Program-made: the position numbers and the translations under genes
DNA from: Clostridium_I sp047718555
GTDB lineage: Bacteria; Bacillota; Clostridia; Clostridiales; Clostridiaceae
Length of the DNA stretch: 52,028 bases
Direction: 5' to 3'
Assembly: GCF_047718555.1 (NCBI RefSeq)
Contig: NZ_JBDNRK010000027.1
Span: forward strand, 1 to 52,028
In this document: positions 26,929-33,446 of the stretch, in pieces
Numbering within the stretch: position 1 is the first letter of the stretch
Layout: each line of letters begins with the position of its first letter
The notes under the pieces: model-generated
Told to the model about the DNA's origin: nothing
Databases searched by the model: none
Seen by the model: only the letters and a program-made list of their open reading frames with translations

Positions 26929-26981
26929 GTACAATTCAATATCATTTGGAATACACCCTTCCAAAACGATATATTTTGTAC
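26929..26981 (-). promoter_or_regulatory. vnfH leader stem-loop
   Basis: Starting about 5 bases after the predicted start of transcription, GTACAA/TTGTAC, ATATC/GATAT and TTTGGAA/TTCCAAA pair around a GGGTGTA loop to make a nested stem covering most of the untranslated leader. Neither of the other nifH copies has it. It may be an operator or RNA control element specific to the vnf operon. Confidence 0.5.
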
Positions 26982-26992
26982 TGTTTTGTCTA

Positions 26993-27021
26993 ATTATATT
27001 TTAGTTTTTATCAATTGTCAA
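26993..27021 (-). promoter_or_regulatory. promoter of the vnf operon
   Basis: TTGACA, 17 bases, TATAAT on the minus strand: a perfect sigma-A consensus about 90 bases before vnfH. Such a strong core promoter suggests control by a repressor rather than an activator. Confidence 0.8.
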
Positions 27022-27233
27022 TATTTTTATAGATTTTTTTATTAATTTATAAAAATTTTCTTTATATAGATAATAAAATATTAAAATGATAACAATTACA
27101 CGCCTGATTATCATTAAGAAAAATGCATTTTCATAAATAATAAATTAAATTTAACACAAGTCTTTTTATACTAAATCATACATTTTAATATAATTTATTA
27201 TAAAAAATATAATTTATTTTTTTATTTTTCCAG

Positions 27234-27262
27234 TTGACTATATTTTGTTTGCAATGTATAAT
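27234..27262 (+). promoter_or_regulatory. plus-strand promoter 1 in the vnfH-regulator gap
   Basis: TTGACT, 17 bases, TATAAT, pointing away from vnfH. No protein gene follows within 1.5 kb. It starts the first of two similar cassettes. Confidence 0.65.
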
Positions 27263-27268
27263 TGTTTT

Positions 27269-27425
27269 AAGATAAATTGTATTAATTCATATATTTATAT
27301 CATATTTGAAAATTTAATCGCTATTATGCAACCTTTGCATTAAATAGATAACCAGTTTAAGAACATTATTTCCTAAAGGAGAGATGATTTAGTTTTTACT
27401 ATTTTATCCTCCATTTTTTTATTTA
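27269..27425 (+). ncRNA. candidate small RNA 1
   Basis: From promoter 1, about 50 bases downstream, comes a hairpin CTATTATGCA-ACCTT-TGCAT-TA-AATAG (27320-27351), then TTATTTCCTAAA, then an imperfect stem GGAG...CTCC followed by ATTTTTTTATTT (27377-27425) that could terminate. The same order of elements occurs at 28040-28206. No open reading frame with a ribosome site is inside. Function unknown. Confidence 0.4.
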
Positions 27426-27555
27426 AAATTAATCTATCCTGCAGTGACGCAACCCTTGATAATTCAGCTAAACTTACTAAAAGTACAATCTCATCAATTT
27501 TCCGGTTATCTCCCCCTAATACTTCTACTACACTGCATAAACAGAGTTCTTTGTT
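27373..27555 (-). pseudogene. 60-codon ORF tail without start
   Basis: An open frame on the minus strand, bounded by TGA upstream, with no usable start codon. The peptide (containing VVEVLGGDNRKIDEIVLLVS, then LAELSRVASLQDRL) has the composition and codon use of a real helical protein and may be the tail of a broken gene, perhaps from a mobile element. I do not recognise it. Confidence 0.3.
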
Positions 27556-27790
27556 TCAGATGGAGTTTTTTTCTCCAGCCGAAACTTACTAACAGAGTTC
27601 TTAGTATCGGTATTTTCGATACTTAGAAATCGTTGTCCTTTAGGGTAAATCGTTATCCAGGGACGTAGCAGCCGTTATCTCCCACTTTGATAGAAAAGCA
27701 GAGAACCAAAATCTTGGATTTTGTGTGAATCGCTTTCACTGTGTGCGATGGGAGTATTACGGATGGTAGTCATCGGATAAAAACAGTTCA
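27540..27790. other. highly structured segment, possible IS/IStron or RNA remnant
   Basis: Several local stems are packed together: GTTTC..GGAG/CTCC..GAAAC (27553-27583), CTTAGTATCG/CGATACTTAG (27600-27626), GTCC/GGAC (27635-27664), AAAATC/GATTTT (27707-27722) and GTGAA/TTCAC (27723-27740). It also shares TCTCCCACTTT with the cruciform at 19526. It is richer in G+C than its surroundings. On the minus strand it precedes the broken ORF, the layout expected of a decayed mobile intron or IS element; on the plus strand it could be a structured RNA. Confidence 0.4.
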
Positions 27791-27841
27791 CGTAAAGTTA
27801 AAGATTTTTTCTACTTCAAAATCACACATAAACTCTAATAT

Positions 27842-27898
27842 ACAAAAGCAAAAGTTCTATGATATATTGATTAGATTTCATAGAACTTTTGCTTTTTG
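27842..27898. terminator. long bidirectional terminator-like hairpin
   Basis: AAAAGCAAAAGTTCTATGA pairs with TCATAGAACTTTTGCTTTT and is followed by further T residues. It closes the structured segment on its right side and could terminate from either direction. Confidence 0.7.
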
Positions 27899-28004
27899 CG
27901 GAGTAATTCTCCCAAACCGTCTATTTAAAAAACATTTTTCAAATACTTTACTACATTAGCTTCAAAATATTGTTAACTTTTAAAGTGTTTTTAGTAACAC
28001 AACG

Positions 28005-28033
28005 TTGACTATCGTTACGTTATGTTATATAAT
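28005..28033 (+). promoter_or_regulatory. plus-strand promoter 2 in the vnfH-regulator gap
   Basis: TTGACT, 17 bases, TATAAT. The spacer contains CGTTACGTTATGTTA, a repeated GTTA pattern that may be an operator; a related ACGTTACATAACAA occurs in the leader of the binding-protein gene near 31307. Confidence 0.65.
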
Positions 28034-28039
28034 GATATT

Positions 28040-28206
28040 GCAGGATGCGTTATAATTACTTTTATTATTTATTATAACTTTTCTAAAATAATTATTTAAA
28101 TTTGCTATTATGCATTTTGCATTAAATAGATAATCTCAAATTATTCCTAAATCTAAGAGTAAAAAGTAAATACACCATTATACCCTTTACTTTTTACTTA
28201 ATTTTT
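28040..28206 (+). ncRNA. candidate small RNA 2
   Basis: A unit of about 165 bases runs from promoter 2 to a clear terminator (AGTAAAAAGTAAA, loop, TTTACTTTTTACT, then TAATTTTTT at 28158-28206). It holds the hairpin CTATTATGCA-TTT-TGCAT-TA-AATAG (28104-28133), the same as in candidate 1 with a changed loop, and the following TTATTCCTAAA. No ORF with a ribosome site is inside. This is the better supported of the pair. Confidence 0.5.
28158..28206 (+). terminator. rho-independent terminator of candidate small RNA 2
   Basis: A perfect 13-bp stem with a 15-base loop, followed by TAATTTTTT. It would also stop transcription from promoter 2 reaching the regulator gene 600 bases further on. Confidence 0.75.
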
Positions 28207-28540
28207 TAAATTTAATATTATTTCATTTAATATTTTTTAATGAACAAATTTCACCATACATTCTACAATTTCTTAACATTAACCTTTCAAAATATACATT
28301 AATAATCTTTAATAAATTATCCCCTTCACAGAGTAACAGCAATTGTAATATTTAAATACTATAATGATTTTATAAAATATCTGCCACATTTCTTTCTTAA
28401 CATTATCTTTAAGCCATTTCAACTGCATAGTTTTTATCAATAACATTGTATTTTCAATGATTTTATATTACAATTATCTTAATATTTATGATTTTTTTGT
28501 TTTTTAATATTTTATTATCACTAATCTAAAAGTGGTTATA
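28207..28540. other. AT-rich gap with no recognised feature
   Basis: About 330 bases between small RNA 2 and the palindrome upstream of the second regulator. I see no ORF, repeat or RNA family here. Confidence 0.4.
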
Positions 28541-28543
28541 CTC

Positions 28544-28577
28544 TTAATATGTACAGTATGATTATTGTACATATTAA
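28544..28577. promoter_or_regulatory. 12-bp palindrome upstream of regulator 2
   Basis: TTAATATGTACA and its exact complement TGTACATATTAA are separated by 10 bases, a spacing of about two helical turns between half-site centres. This looks like an operator for a dimeric DNA-binding protein, possibly the regulator itself. It is separated from the gene by an inserted repeat. Confidence 0.55.
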
Positions 28578-28596
28578 TTAATTTATTTAGGATATT

Positions 28597-28756
28597 AGGC
28601 ATATTCAAATAAATAACTAGTCAGTATGCTAGCCTATTTTGAATCCTACTGCGTCAGCAGAACCCTCAGATAGCCCACTATCCTCGGAACCTGCTTCCTT
28701 GTTGGATTCAAAATATTCGTCGCATCTTTGACTTACTATTTATTTTCACATGCCTT
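28597..28756 (-). repeat. MITE-like repeat, full copy 1
   Basis: A 160-bp element bounded by imperfect terminal inverted repeats: AGGCATATTC-AAATAAATA-ACTAGTCA at one end and AGGCATGTGA-AAATAAATA-GTAAGTCA at the other. The interior is nearly identical to the copy at 39995-40153 in opposite orientation. It encodes nothing and lies between the palindrome and the start of regulator 2, so it separates that gene from its presumed control site. Confidence 0.85.
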
Positions 28757-28817
28757 ACCCAAATATTTTAAACTATTTTTTTGCATCTATTAATGTTTTA
28801 CGAAAGGAGAACTAAAT

Positions 28818-29789
28818 ATGTTACAAGACACAGCTTTAACTCCGCAAGAAGTAGCAGATATACTAAAGATAGCTAAAAATACAGTATATGAATTAATAAA
28901 ACGCGGGGAATTAAATGCATATAAAGTTGGGAAGAAACTTAGAATAGATTTTAAGGACGTTGAAGCCTACAAGAACAAATCAAAAAATATACACTTCAAT
29001 CAAGTTAATCAAAATAGCACTGTAGACGATAATCAAATATCTCTTGAAACACTTTCACCACCTTTATACGAATCAGCTTCATCAAGAGATTTCGTCATTT
29101 GCGGTCAAGATGTAATTTTAGATATACTATCTCGTTATTTAGAATTCAATCTCCGTGGATCTCGTATTTTGAGATCTTATACCGGTTGTTATAATGGTCT
29201 ATTTGCACTTTATCTTGGAAAAGTTCAAATTTCAACTGTACATCTTTGGGATGGTGATTCCGGAGAATACAACATACCTTTTGTTAGAAGAATGCTTCCT
29301 GGAGTACCAACTATAATACTTCACTTAGCTTGTAGAATACAGGGTTTTTATGTGGCAAAGGGAAATCCTAAAAATATAAAAGGTTGGGAAGATTTAAAGA
29401 GACCAGATATTTCTATTATCAATAGAGAAAAAGGATCTGGAACCAGAATTCTTTTAGATGAACATATTCGTTTGCTTGGAATCGACAACAATTCAATACC
29501 AGGTTATTCAAGAGAATGTTTTTCACATTTAGCCGTAGCAAGCACTGTATCCAGAGGAGGAGCAGATCTAGCTTTGGGCAATGAAAAAACTGGGCTTCAG
29601 GTTAAAAATATTGATTTTATACCACTGCAGCGAGAAAGATATGAATTAGTTATAAAAAAAGAAGATATGAATAAACCTTTTGTTAAAGCTGTAATGGAAA
29701 TTGTAAATTCCGAAAATTTCAAAACAGAATTAGAAGGACTAGGCGGATATGATCTTTCTGAAACTGGCAAAATAGTAGCCGAATTATAA
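28818..29789 (+). CDS. one-component regulator: excisionase-type HTH plus PBP-like sensor (copy 2)
   Basis: A 323-residue paralogue of the regulator at 16717, same length and domain order. The HTH (ALTPQEVADILKIAKNTVYELIKR) differs at several recognition-helix positions, so the DNA target may differ. The sensor domain keeps INREKGSGTRILLDE and SHLAVASTVSRGGADLA. It is divergent from vnfH and followed by the [2Fe-2S] ferredoxin gene and AnfO genes, suggesting control of the alternative nitrogenase by an oxyanion such as molybdate or vanadate. Start follows AAAGGAG. Its role as activator or repressor cannot be told. Confidence 0.85.
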   Translation: MLQDTALTPQEVADILKIAKNTVYELIKRGELNAYKVGKKLRIDFKDVEAYKNKSKNIHFNQVNQNSTVDDNQISLETLSPPLYESASSRDFVICGQDVILDILSRYLEFNLRGSRILRSYTGCYNGLFALYLGKVQISTVHLWDGDSGEYNIPFVRRMLPGVPTIILHLACRIQGFYVAKGNPKNIKGWEDLKRPDISIINREKGSGTRILLDEHIRLLGIDNNSIPGYSRECFSHLAVASTVSRGGADLALGNEKTGLQVKNIDFIPLQRERYELVIKKEDMNKPFVKAVMEIVNSENFKTELEGLGGYDLSETGKIVAEL

Positions 29790-29798
29790 ACAATATGG

Positions 29799-29840
29799 AA
29801 TATTATTAACAATATTGATATTAATATTGTTAATAATATT
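29799..29840. promoter_or_regulatory. 18-bp perfect inverted repeat after regulator 2
   Basis: AATATTATTAACAATATT and its complement flank a 6-base loop just past the regulator stop. The right arm overlaps the -35 region of the ferredoxin promoter, so it may be an operator as well as a weak terminator. Confidence 0.5.
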
Positions 29841-29856
29841 ATGTCTATGTTATAAT
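29827..29856 (+). promoter_or_regulatory. candidate promoter of the [2Fe-2S] ferredoxin gene
   Basis: TTGTTA, 18 bases, TATAAT. A second perfect inverted repeat follows in the leader (29860-29873 with 29896-29909, arm ATTAATACTAAATG). Confidence 0.5.
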
Positions 29857-29942
29857 ATTATTAATACTAAATGTTAATACAATAACCAATAACCTCATTT
29901 AGTATTAATAAAATTTATTAATTATAGTAAGGAGTAATTATT

Positions 29943-30248
29943 ATGGTAAATCCAAAGCATCACTTATTTGTTTGTACTAGTTGTAGATTAAATGGAAAAC
30001 AACAAGGTTTCTGTTATTCAAAAAATTCCGTTGATATCGTAGGTGAATTTATGGAAGAATTAGACAGCAGAGATTTATCAGGTGACATAATGGTAAACAA
30101 TACAGGCTGTTTCGGAATATGCAGCCAGGGTCCTATCGTTGTTGTATATCCAGAAGGTGTTTGGTATGGTAATGTAACTGCTGATGACGTTGAAGAAATT
30201 GTAGACTCACTTGAAAGTGGTGAAGTTGTAAAGAGACTTCAAATCTAG
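29943..30248 (+). CDS. [2Fe-2S] ferredoxin, C. pasteurianum type
   Basis: A 101-residue thioredoxin-fold ferredoxin nearly identical to the C. pasteurianum [2Fe-2S] ferredoxin as I recall it. Cysteines are at 11, 14, 24, 56 and 60; in the known protein 11, 56, 60 and 24 (or 14) hold the cluster. The C. pasteurianum protein is known to bind the MoFe protein of nitrogenase. Its place next to regulator 2 and the vnf-associated genes supports a nitrogenase-linked role. RBS is AAGGAG; a strong terminator follows. Confidence 0.95.
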   Translation: MVNPKHHLFVCTSCRLNGKQQGFCYSKNSVDIVGEFMEELDSRDLSGDIMVNNTGCFGICSQGPIVVVYPEGVWYGNVTADDVEEIVDSLESGEVVKRLQI

Positions 30249-30279
30249 TAGATACATAAAATAAAAAATATAGCAATTG

Positions 30280-30325
30280 AAAGACACTATGAAATTTATT
30301 AAAATATGAATTTCATAGTGTCTTT
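30280..30325. terminator. bidirectional terminator between ferredoxin and anfO-like gene 1
   Basis: A perfect 17-bp stem AAAGACACTATGAAATT with its complement, A-rich before and T-rich after, between convergent genes. Confidence 0.85.
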
Positions 30326-30376
30326 TAATATAATTATACTGGTTTGCTAACAAATTTTAGTTCTTAAAAATACATT

Positions 30377-31039
30377 TTATTTATTGATGGCAGAGACTTC
30401 ATTACAGACATAATCTAGATTATGAATTCTCACCTCAAATTCACCTTTAACCAATTCTTTAACTTCAAGTCTCATATTTAAAGTTAATAATTCACCTTCA
30501 AGCCATCGAGGAGTATGACTACAAAAAATTTTAAGTTCCTTAAAAGGCTTGTTTCTTAAAAACGGCATTAATATTTTCTTTGAACTAATACCAGGATTAC
30601 TAGTCTGTATACTTTCAAGATTTATAAAATAGCACCCTTCTTCCCCTATAGCTATTGGTTCTATTGATACTTCTTCAGTCTTTCTCTTTTTAGCTTCTTT
30701 TTCTTTGCTTTCTATCATCATTTCTCGCAATTCATCTAAAAACTCTTCTGGATTACCACTTGCTTCTGCAATAGTATATCCAGATTTTTTTAAAATACTA
30801 TATGGAATTCCATCTACCCTTTTTCCCAAAAACACACTACAGTTTCCTAAGTTTTCTATAAGTAATGCCATTCTCTCACGAACAGCTCCCATTCCATTTG
30901 ATGTATTTACATTAAATATAATTTTATTTTTGACATTCCAATTTTCTTCTTCTCGCTCATATAGTACCACCATTCCCGGTTCATATATACTACCAGTCTC
31001 CCCATCTTTTCCTGTTAAAACCGCTATTTTATCAAACAT
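30377..31039 (-). CDS. AnfO-family alternative nitrogenase accessory protein 1
   Basis: A 220-residue soluble protein of the AnfO family, found beside iron-only and some vanadium nitrogenases; its biochemical role is not settled. The N-terminal domain (FDKIAVLTGKDGETGSIYEPG) and the C-terminal GISSKKILMPFLRNKPFKELKIFCSH region flank a charged coiled-coil-like stretch rich in K and E. A paralogue lies at 32625. The start is the ATG nine bases after AGGAG; the first in-frame ATG touches the ribosome site. It has its own promoter, divergent from the binding-protein gene. Confidence 0.8.
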   Translation of the reverse strand: MFDKIAVLTGKDGETGSIYEPGMVVLYEREEENWNVKNKIIFNVNTSNGMGAVRERMALLIENLGNCSVFLGKRVDGIPYSILKKSGYTIAEASGNPEEFLDELREMMIESKEKEAKKRKTEEVSIEPIAIGEEGCYFINLESIQTSNPGISSKKILMPFLRNKPFKELKIFCSHTPRWLEGELLTLNMRLEVKELVKGEFEVRIHNLDYVCNEVSAINK

Positions 31040-31128
31040 AATTATCATCTCCTAATAGAATTATTTATTCATTTACTTATGTACCATTTTATATTGTTTT
31101 ATATTAAATCATAGCATTACTTTATTAA

Positions 31129-31157
31129 ATTATAATATTACTTTTATTAAATTGCAA
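31129..31157 (-). promoter_or_regulatory. promoter of anfO-like gene 1
   Basis: TTGCAA, 17 bases, TATAAT on the minus strand, about 90 bases before the gene. Confidence 0.6.
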
Positions 31158-31228
31158 CATATTCTTTGATTATTTATTAAAATATCATTTATTTTATTGA
31201 TATATTTAAAATAAAATTCAAAAATTTA

Positions 31229-31256
31229 TTGACTTTTAATAAAAACACAATATAAT
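31229..31256 (+). promoter_or_regulatory. promoter of the FecB/BtuF-type lipoprotein gene
   Basis: TTGACT, 16 bases, TATAAT. The 230-base leader has repeated ACAAAACATAACAAT-like stretches (31275-31325) that may bind a regulator. The 31040-31490 gap holds this pair of divergent promoters. Confidence 0.65.
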
Positions 31257-31360
31257 ATAACATATAACCATACAAAACATAACAATATGGACAATATAAA
31301 CAAAATACGTTACATAACAATACAATTTGTGCAAAAATACAATAGAAAGGAATATATTTT

Positions 31361-31555
31361 ATGAATACAAATATTTATTTTTCAGTAACAGGTACACAAT
31401 CTACTTATAAAGCAAACTTATACTTTTTTCAAATTATAAATATACAAAGTGAAATCTTACAAAAAATTACAATACGAAAGGATGATTTAAATGTTAAAGA
31501 AAATTATTTCCATCATAGGCGTACTTCTAATAGTCATTTCACTTGCAGCCTGTAA
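31361..31555 (+). CDS. possible leader ORF overlapping the lipoprotein gene
   Basis: A 64-codon frame with a ribosome site (AAAGGAATATATTTT) in the leader of the binding-protein gene; its end overlaps that gene's first 65 bases in another frame. The C-terminal half is simply the alternate frame of the lipoprotein signal region. It could regulate translation by coupling, or be chance. No homology recognised. Confidence 0.25.
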   Translation: MNTNIYFSVTGTQSTYKANLYFFQIINIQSEILQKITIRKDDLNVKENYFHHRRTSNSHFTCSL

Positions 31556-32549
31556 AAGCAATACTGCAGAAAATACCGCAAAAACAGATACTCAAAAGCC
31601 TAAAACTATAGCTGATTCAGCTGGAAAACAAATTGAAATACCCGCTAAGATAGATAACATTGCCGAGTTATGGGGAGCACATCTTGAAGTTTTACAGACA
31701 CTTGGAGTTGGAAATAAAATTGTTACTACTACCTTCACTCCACAATCAAGGCCATGGTTGTTTAAAGTAATCCCTACTTTAGATAAAGCTGTTTATAGCG
31801 TTATAGCTAATTTAAATATAGAAGAATTAGTGAGCAAAAAGCCTGATATAGTATTTATTCCAACAGCAGATAAAAATGTAGACAAACTTTCTAAAATGGG
31901 TTTACCTGTTGTTCAACTTTCCTTTACTGATTTTGAATCTATGAAAAAATGTTTTACTTTGACCGGGGAAATCTTGGGTGGTAATGCTGTCCAAAAAGCT
32001 AAAGACTACAATACATATCTTGATAGTAAATTAAATATGATCAAAAATATCACCTCAAAAATGCCAGAGGATCAAAAGCCTAAAGTTTTACATCTTTCCA
32101 ATGCAGAACCCTTTGCAGCAGACGGTAATAGTACAATAATTAATGATTGGATTAACGTCGCTGGAGGAATAAATGTGGCAAAGGACGTAAAGGGTAATAG
32201 ACAAACGGTTTCTGCAGAACAAATACTCCAATGGAATCCAGATATCATCATTGTAAGTGAAAATATTAAATCCATAGATAAAATTACACAGGACCCTAAA
32301 TTAAAAGATGTTTCATCAGTTAAAAATGGTAAAGTCTTTTTAAATCCAGATGGTGCATTCTTATGGAATAGATATGGCACAGAAGAAGCACTTCAAGTAC
32401 AATGGGCTGCAAAGACTATACAACCAGATAAATTTAAGAACTTAGATATGGTCAGTGAAACAAAAAATTTCTATAAAAAATTCCTTAATTACAATCTAAC
32501 TGATGATGATGCACAGAGAATTTTAAAGGCAATGCCTCCTAGTAAATAA
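31491..32549 (+). CDS. FecB/BtuF-type ABC substrate-binding lipoprotein
   Basis: A 352-residue solute-binding protein of the class III (FecB/BtuF/PF01497) type. A signal peptide ends in a lipobox (SLAAC, Cys about 21) and the rest has the two-lobe pattern: TIADSAGKQIEIPAKIDNI, NIEELVSKKPDIVFIP, then QILQWNPDIIIVSE. Class III proteins bind metal chelates, haem or cobalamin, but some bind oxyanions. It is flanked by two AnfO-like genes and lies opposite the vnf operon from the FecCD permease, a likely partner. Substrate unknown; a vanadium, molybdenum or iron complex is an inference from context. Confidence 0.88.
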   Translation: MLKKIISIIGVLLIVISLAACKSNTAENTAKTDTQKPKTIADSAGKQIEIPAKIDNIAELWGAHLEVLQTLGVGNKIVTTTFTPQSRPWLFKVIPTLDKAVYSVIANLNIEELVSKKPDIVFIPTADKNVDKLSKMGLPVVQLSFTDFESMKKCFTLTGEILGGNAVQKAKDYNTYLDSKLNMIKNITSKMPEDQKPKVLHLSNAEPFAADGNSTIINDWINVAGGINVAKDVKGNRQTVSAEQILQWNPDIIIVSENIKSIDKITQDPKLKDVSSVKNGKVFLNPDGAFLWNRYGTEEALQVQWAAKTIQPDKFKNLDMVSETKNFYKKFLNYNLTDDDAQRILKAMPPSK

Positions 32550-32553
32550 TTAA

Positions 32554-32595
32554 TAAAAAAACAGTAGATTTTAACCTAAATCTACTGTTTTTTTA
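32554..32595. terminator. bidirectional terminator between lipoprotein and anfO-like gene 2
   Basis: AAAAAACAGTAGATTT and AAATCTACTGTTTTTT form a perfect stem with A and T tails on both strands, between convergent genes. Confidence 0.9.
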
Positions 32596-32624
32596 TTTTA
32601 CAGTTAATACTTTAAAATTATTCT

Positions 32625-33260
32625 TTATTCATTGCAAACCTTATGGCTTATATTTACTTCATAAGTATCTCCATTTACTTTCTGAGAACTCATCTTCATG
32701 TTCAGTTTTGCTAATTCATTTTCAAACCATGGTGGTATATGACCACAGGAAACCTTAAGCTCATAAAAGGTCTTGTCATTCAAAAATGGAAGCAATGCTT
32801 TTTTGGAACTAATACCAGGGTTCTCTTCCTGAAGCTTTTTTAAATCTAGAAAGTAATATCCCGCTTTATCAACTTCTATAGGTCCTATATTTTCTATATT
32901 CTCTTTTTTAGCCTCCTTCTCCCTTTTTTTCTCCTCAAAGATTTCTAAAAACTCATCTAAAAATTCACTAGGCTTTCCTTCTGCTTCCACTATGGTAAAA
33001 CCTGCTTTTTTTAATGCAGTATAAGGAACTCCTTCTACCCTTTTTGCAATAAAAATTTTACAATCTTCTAAACTCTCTATAAGTTTCTCTACCTTTTTAT
33101 GAATAGATTGCATTCCTTCTGCTGTATTCATATTAAAAATAATTTCACTTACTACATTCCATTCCTTTGCTTCTTTTTTATACACCATCACAATACCAGA
33201 TTCATATATAGTGGTAGTTTCGTTGTTCTTACCTATTAACACACCTATTTTATCACTCAT
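32625..33260 (-). CDS. AnfO-family alternative nitrogenase accessory protein 2
   Basis: A 211-residue paralogue of the protein at 30377, roughly half identical by eye. Shared blocks are SDKIGVLIGKNNETTTIYESG, KRVEGVPYTALKKAG, SEFLDEFLEIFEEKKREKEAK (charged helix, given by blocks) and GISSKKALLPFLNDKTFYELKVSCGH. Both copies end in VCNE-like residues. Two AnfO copies on either side of a metal-transport lipoprotein is unusual; one may work in metal delivery. Start is the ATG nine bases after AGGAG. Confidence 0.8.
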   Translation of the reverse strand: MSDKIGVLIGKNNETTTIYESGIVMVYKKEAKEWNVVSEIIFNMNTAEGMQSIHKKVEKLIESLEDCKIFIAKRVEGVPYTALKKAGFTIVEAEGKPSEFLDEFLEIFEEKKREKEAKKENIENIGPIEVDKAGYYFLDLKKLQEENPGISSKKALLPFLNDKTFYELKVSCGHIPPWFENELAKLNMKMSSQKVNGDTYEVNISHKVCNE

Positions 33261-33372
33261 AGCATTCATCTCCTATCTTGATAATTTTTTTTATTATATC
33301 ATATCTTTAAGCATATACAATTTAAAAAACATATTTGAATTCATCATTGTGAGAAAGAACTAACTAATAGAT

Positions 33373-33407
33373 GGAAAAATTTACACCCCTGGGGTGTAAA
33401 TTTTTCC
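33373..33407. terminator. terminator of the trp operon
   Basis: A perfect palindrome GGAAAAATTTACACCCC-T-GGGGTGTAAATTTTTCC between the trpA stop and the anfO-like gene start. Confidence 0.9.
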
Positions 33408-33446
33408 AATTTCAGTTCGCAATCTTCCTAAAATACTAACTAATAT

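Noticed and set aside
27444..27626. 60-codon plus-strand ORF in the vnfH-regulator gap
   Set aside because: It begins at GTG without a ribosome site, and its composition (many L, I, Q, F) is that of a non-coding frame antisense to the more coding-like minus-strand fragment.
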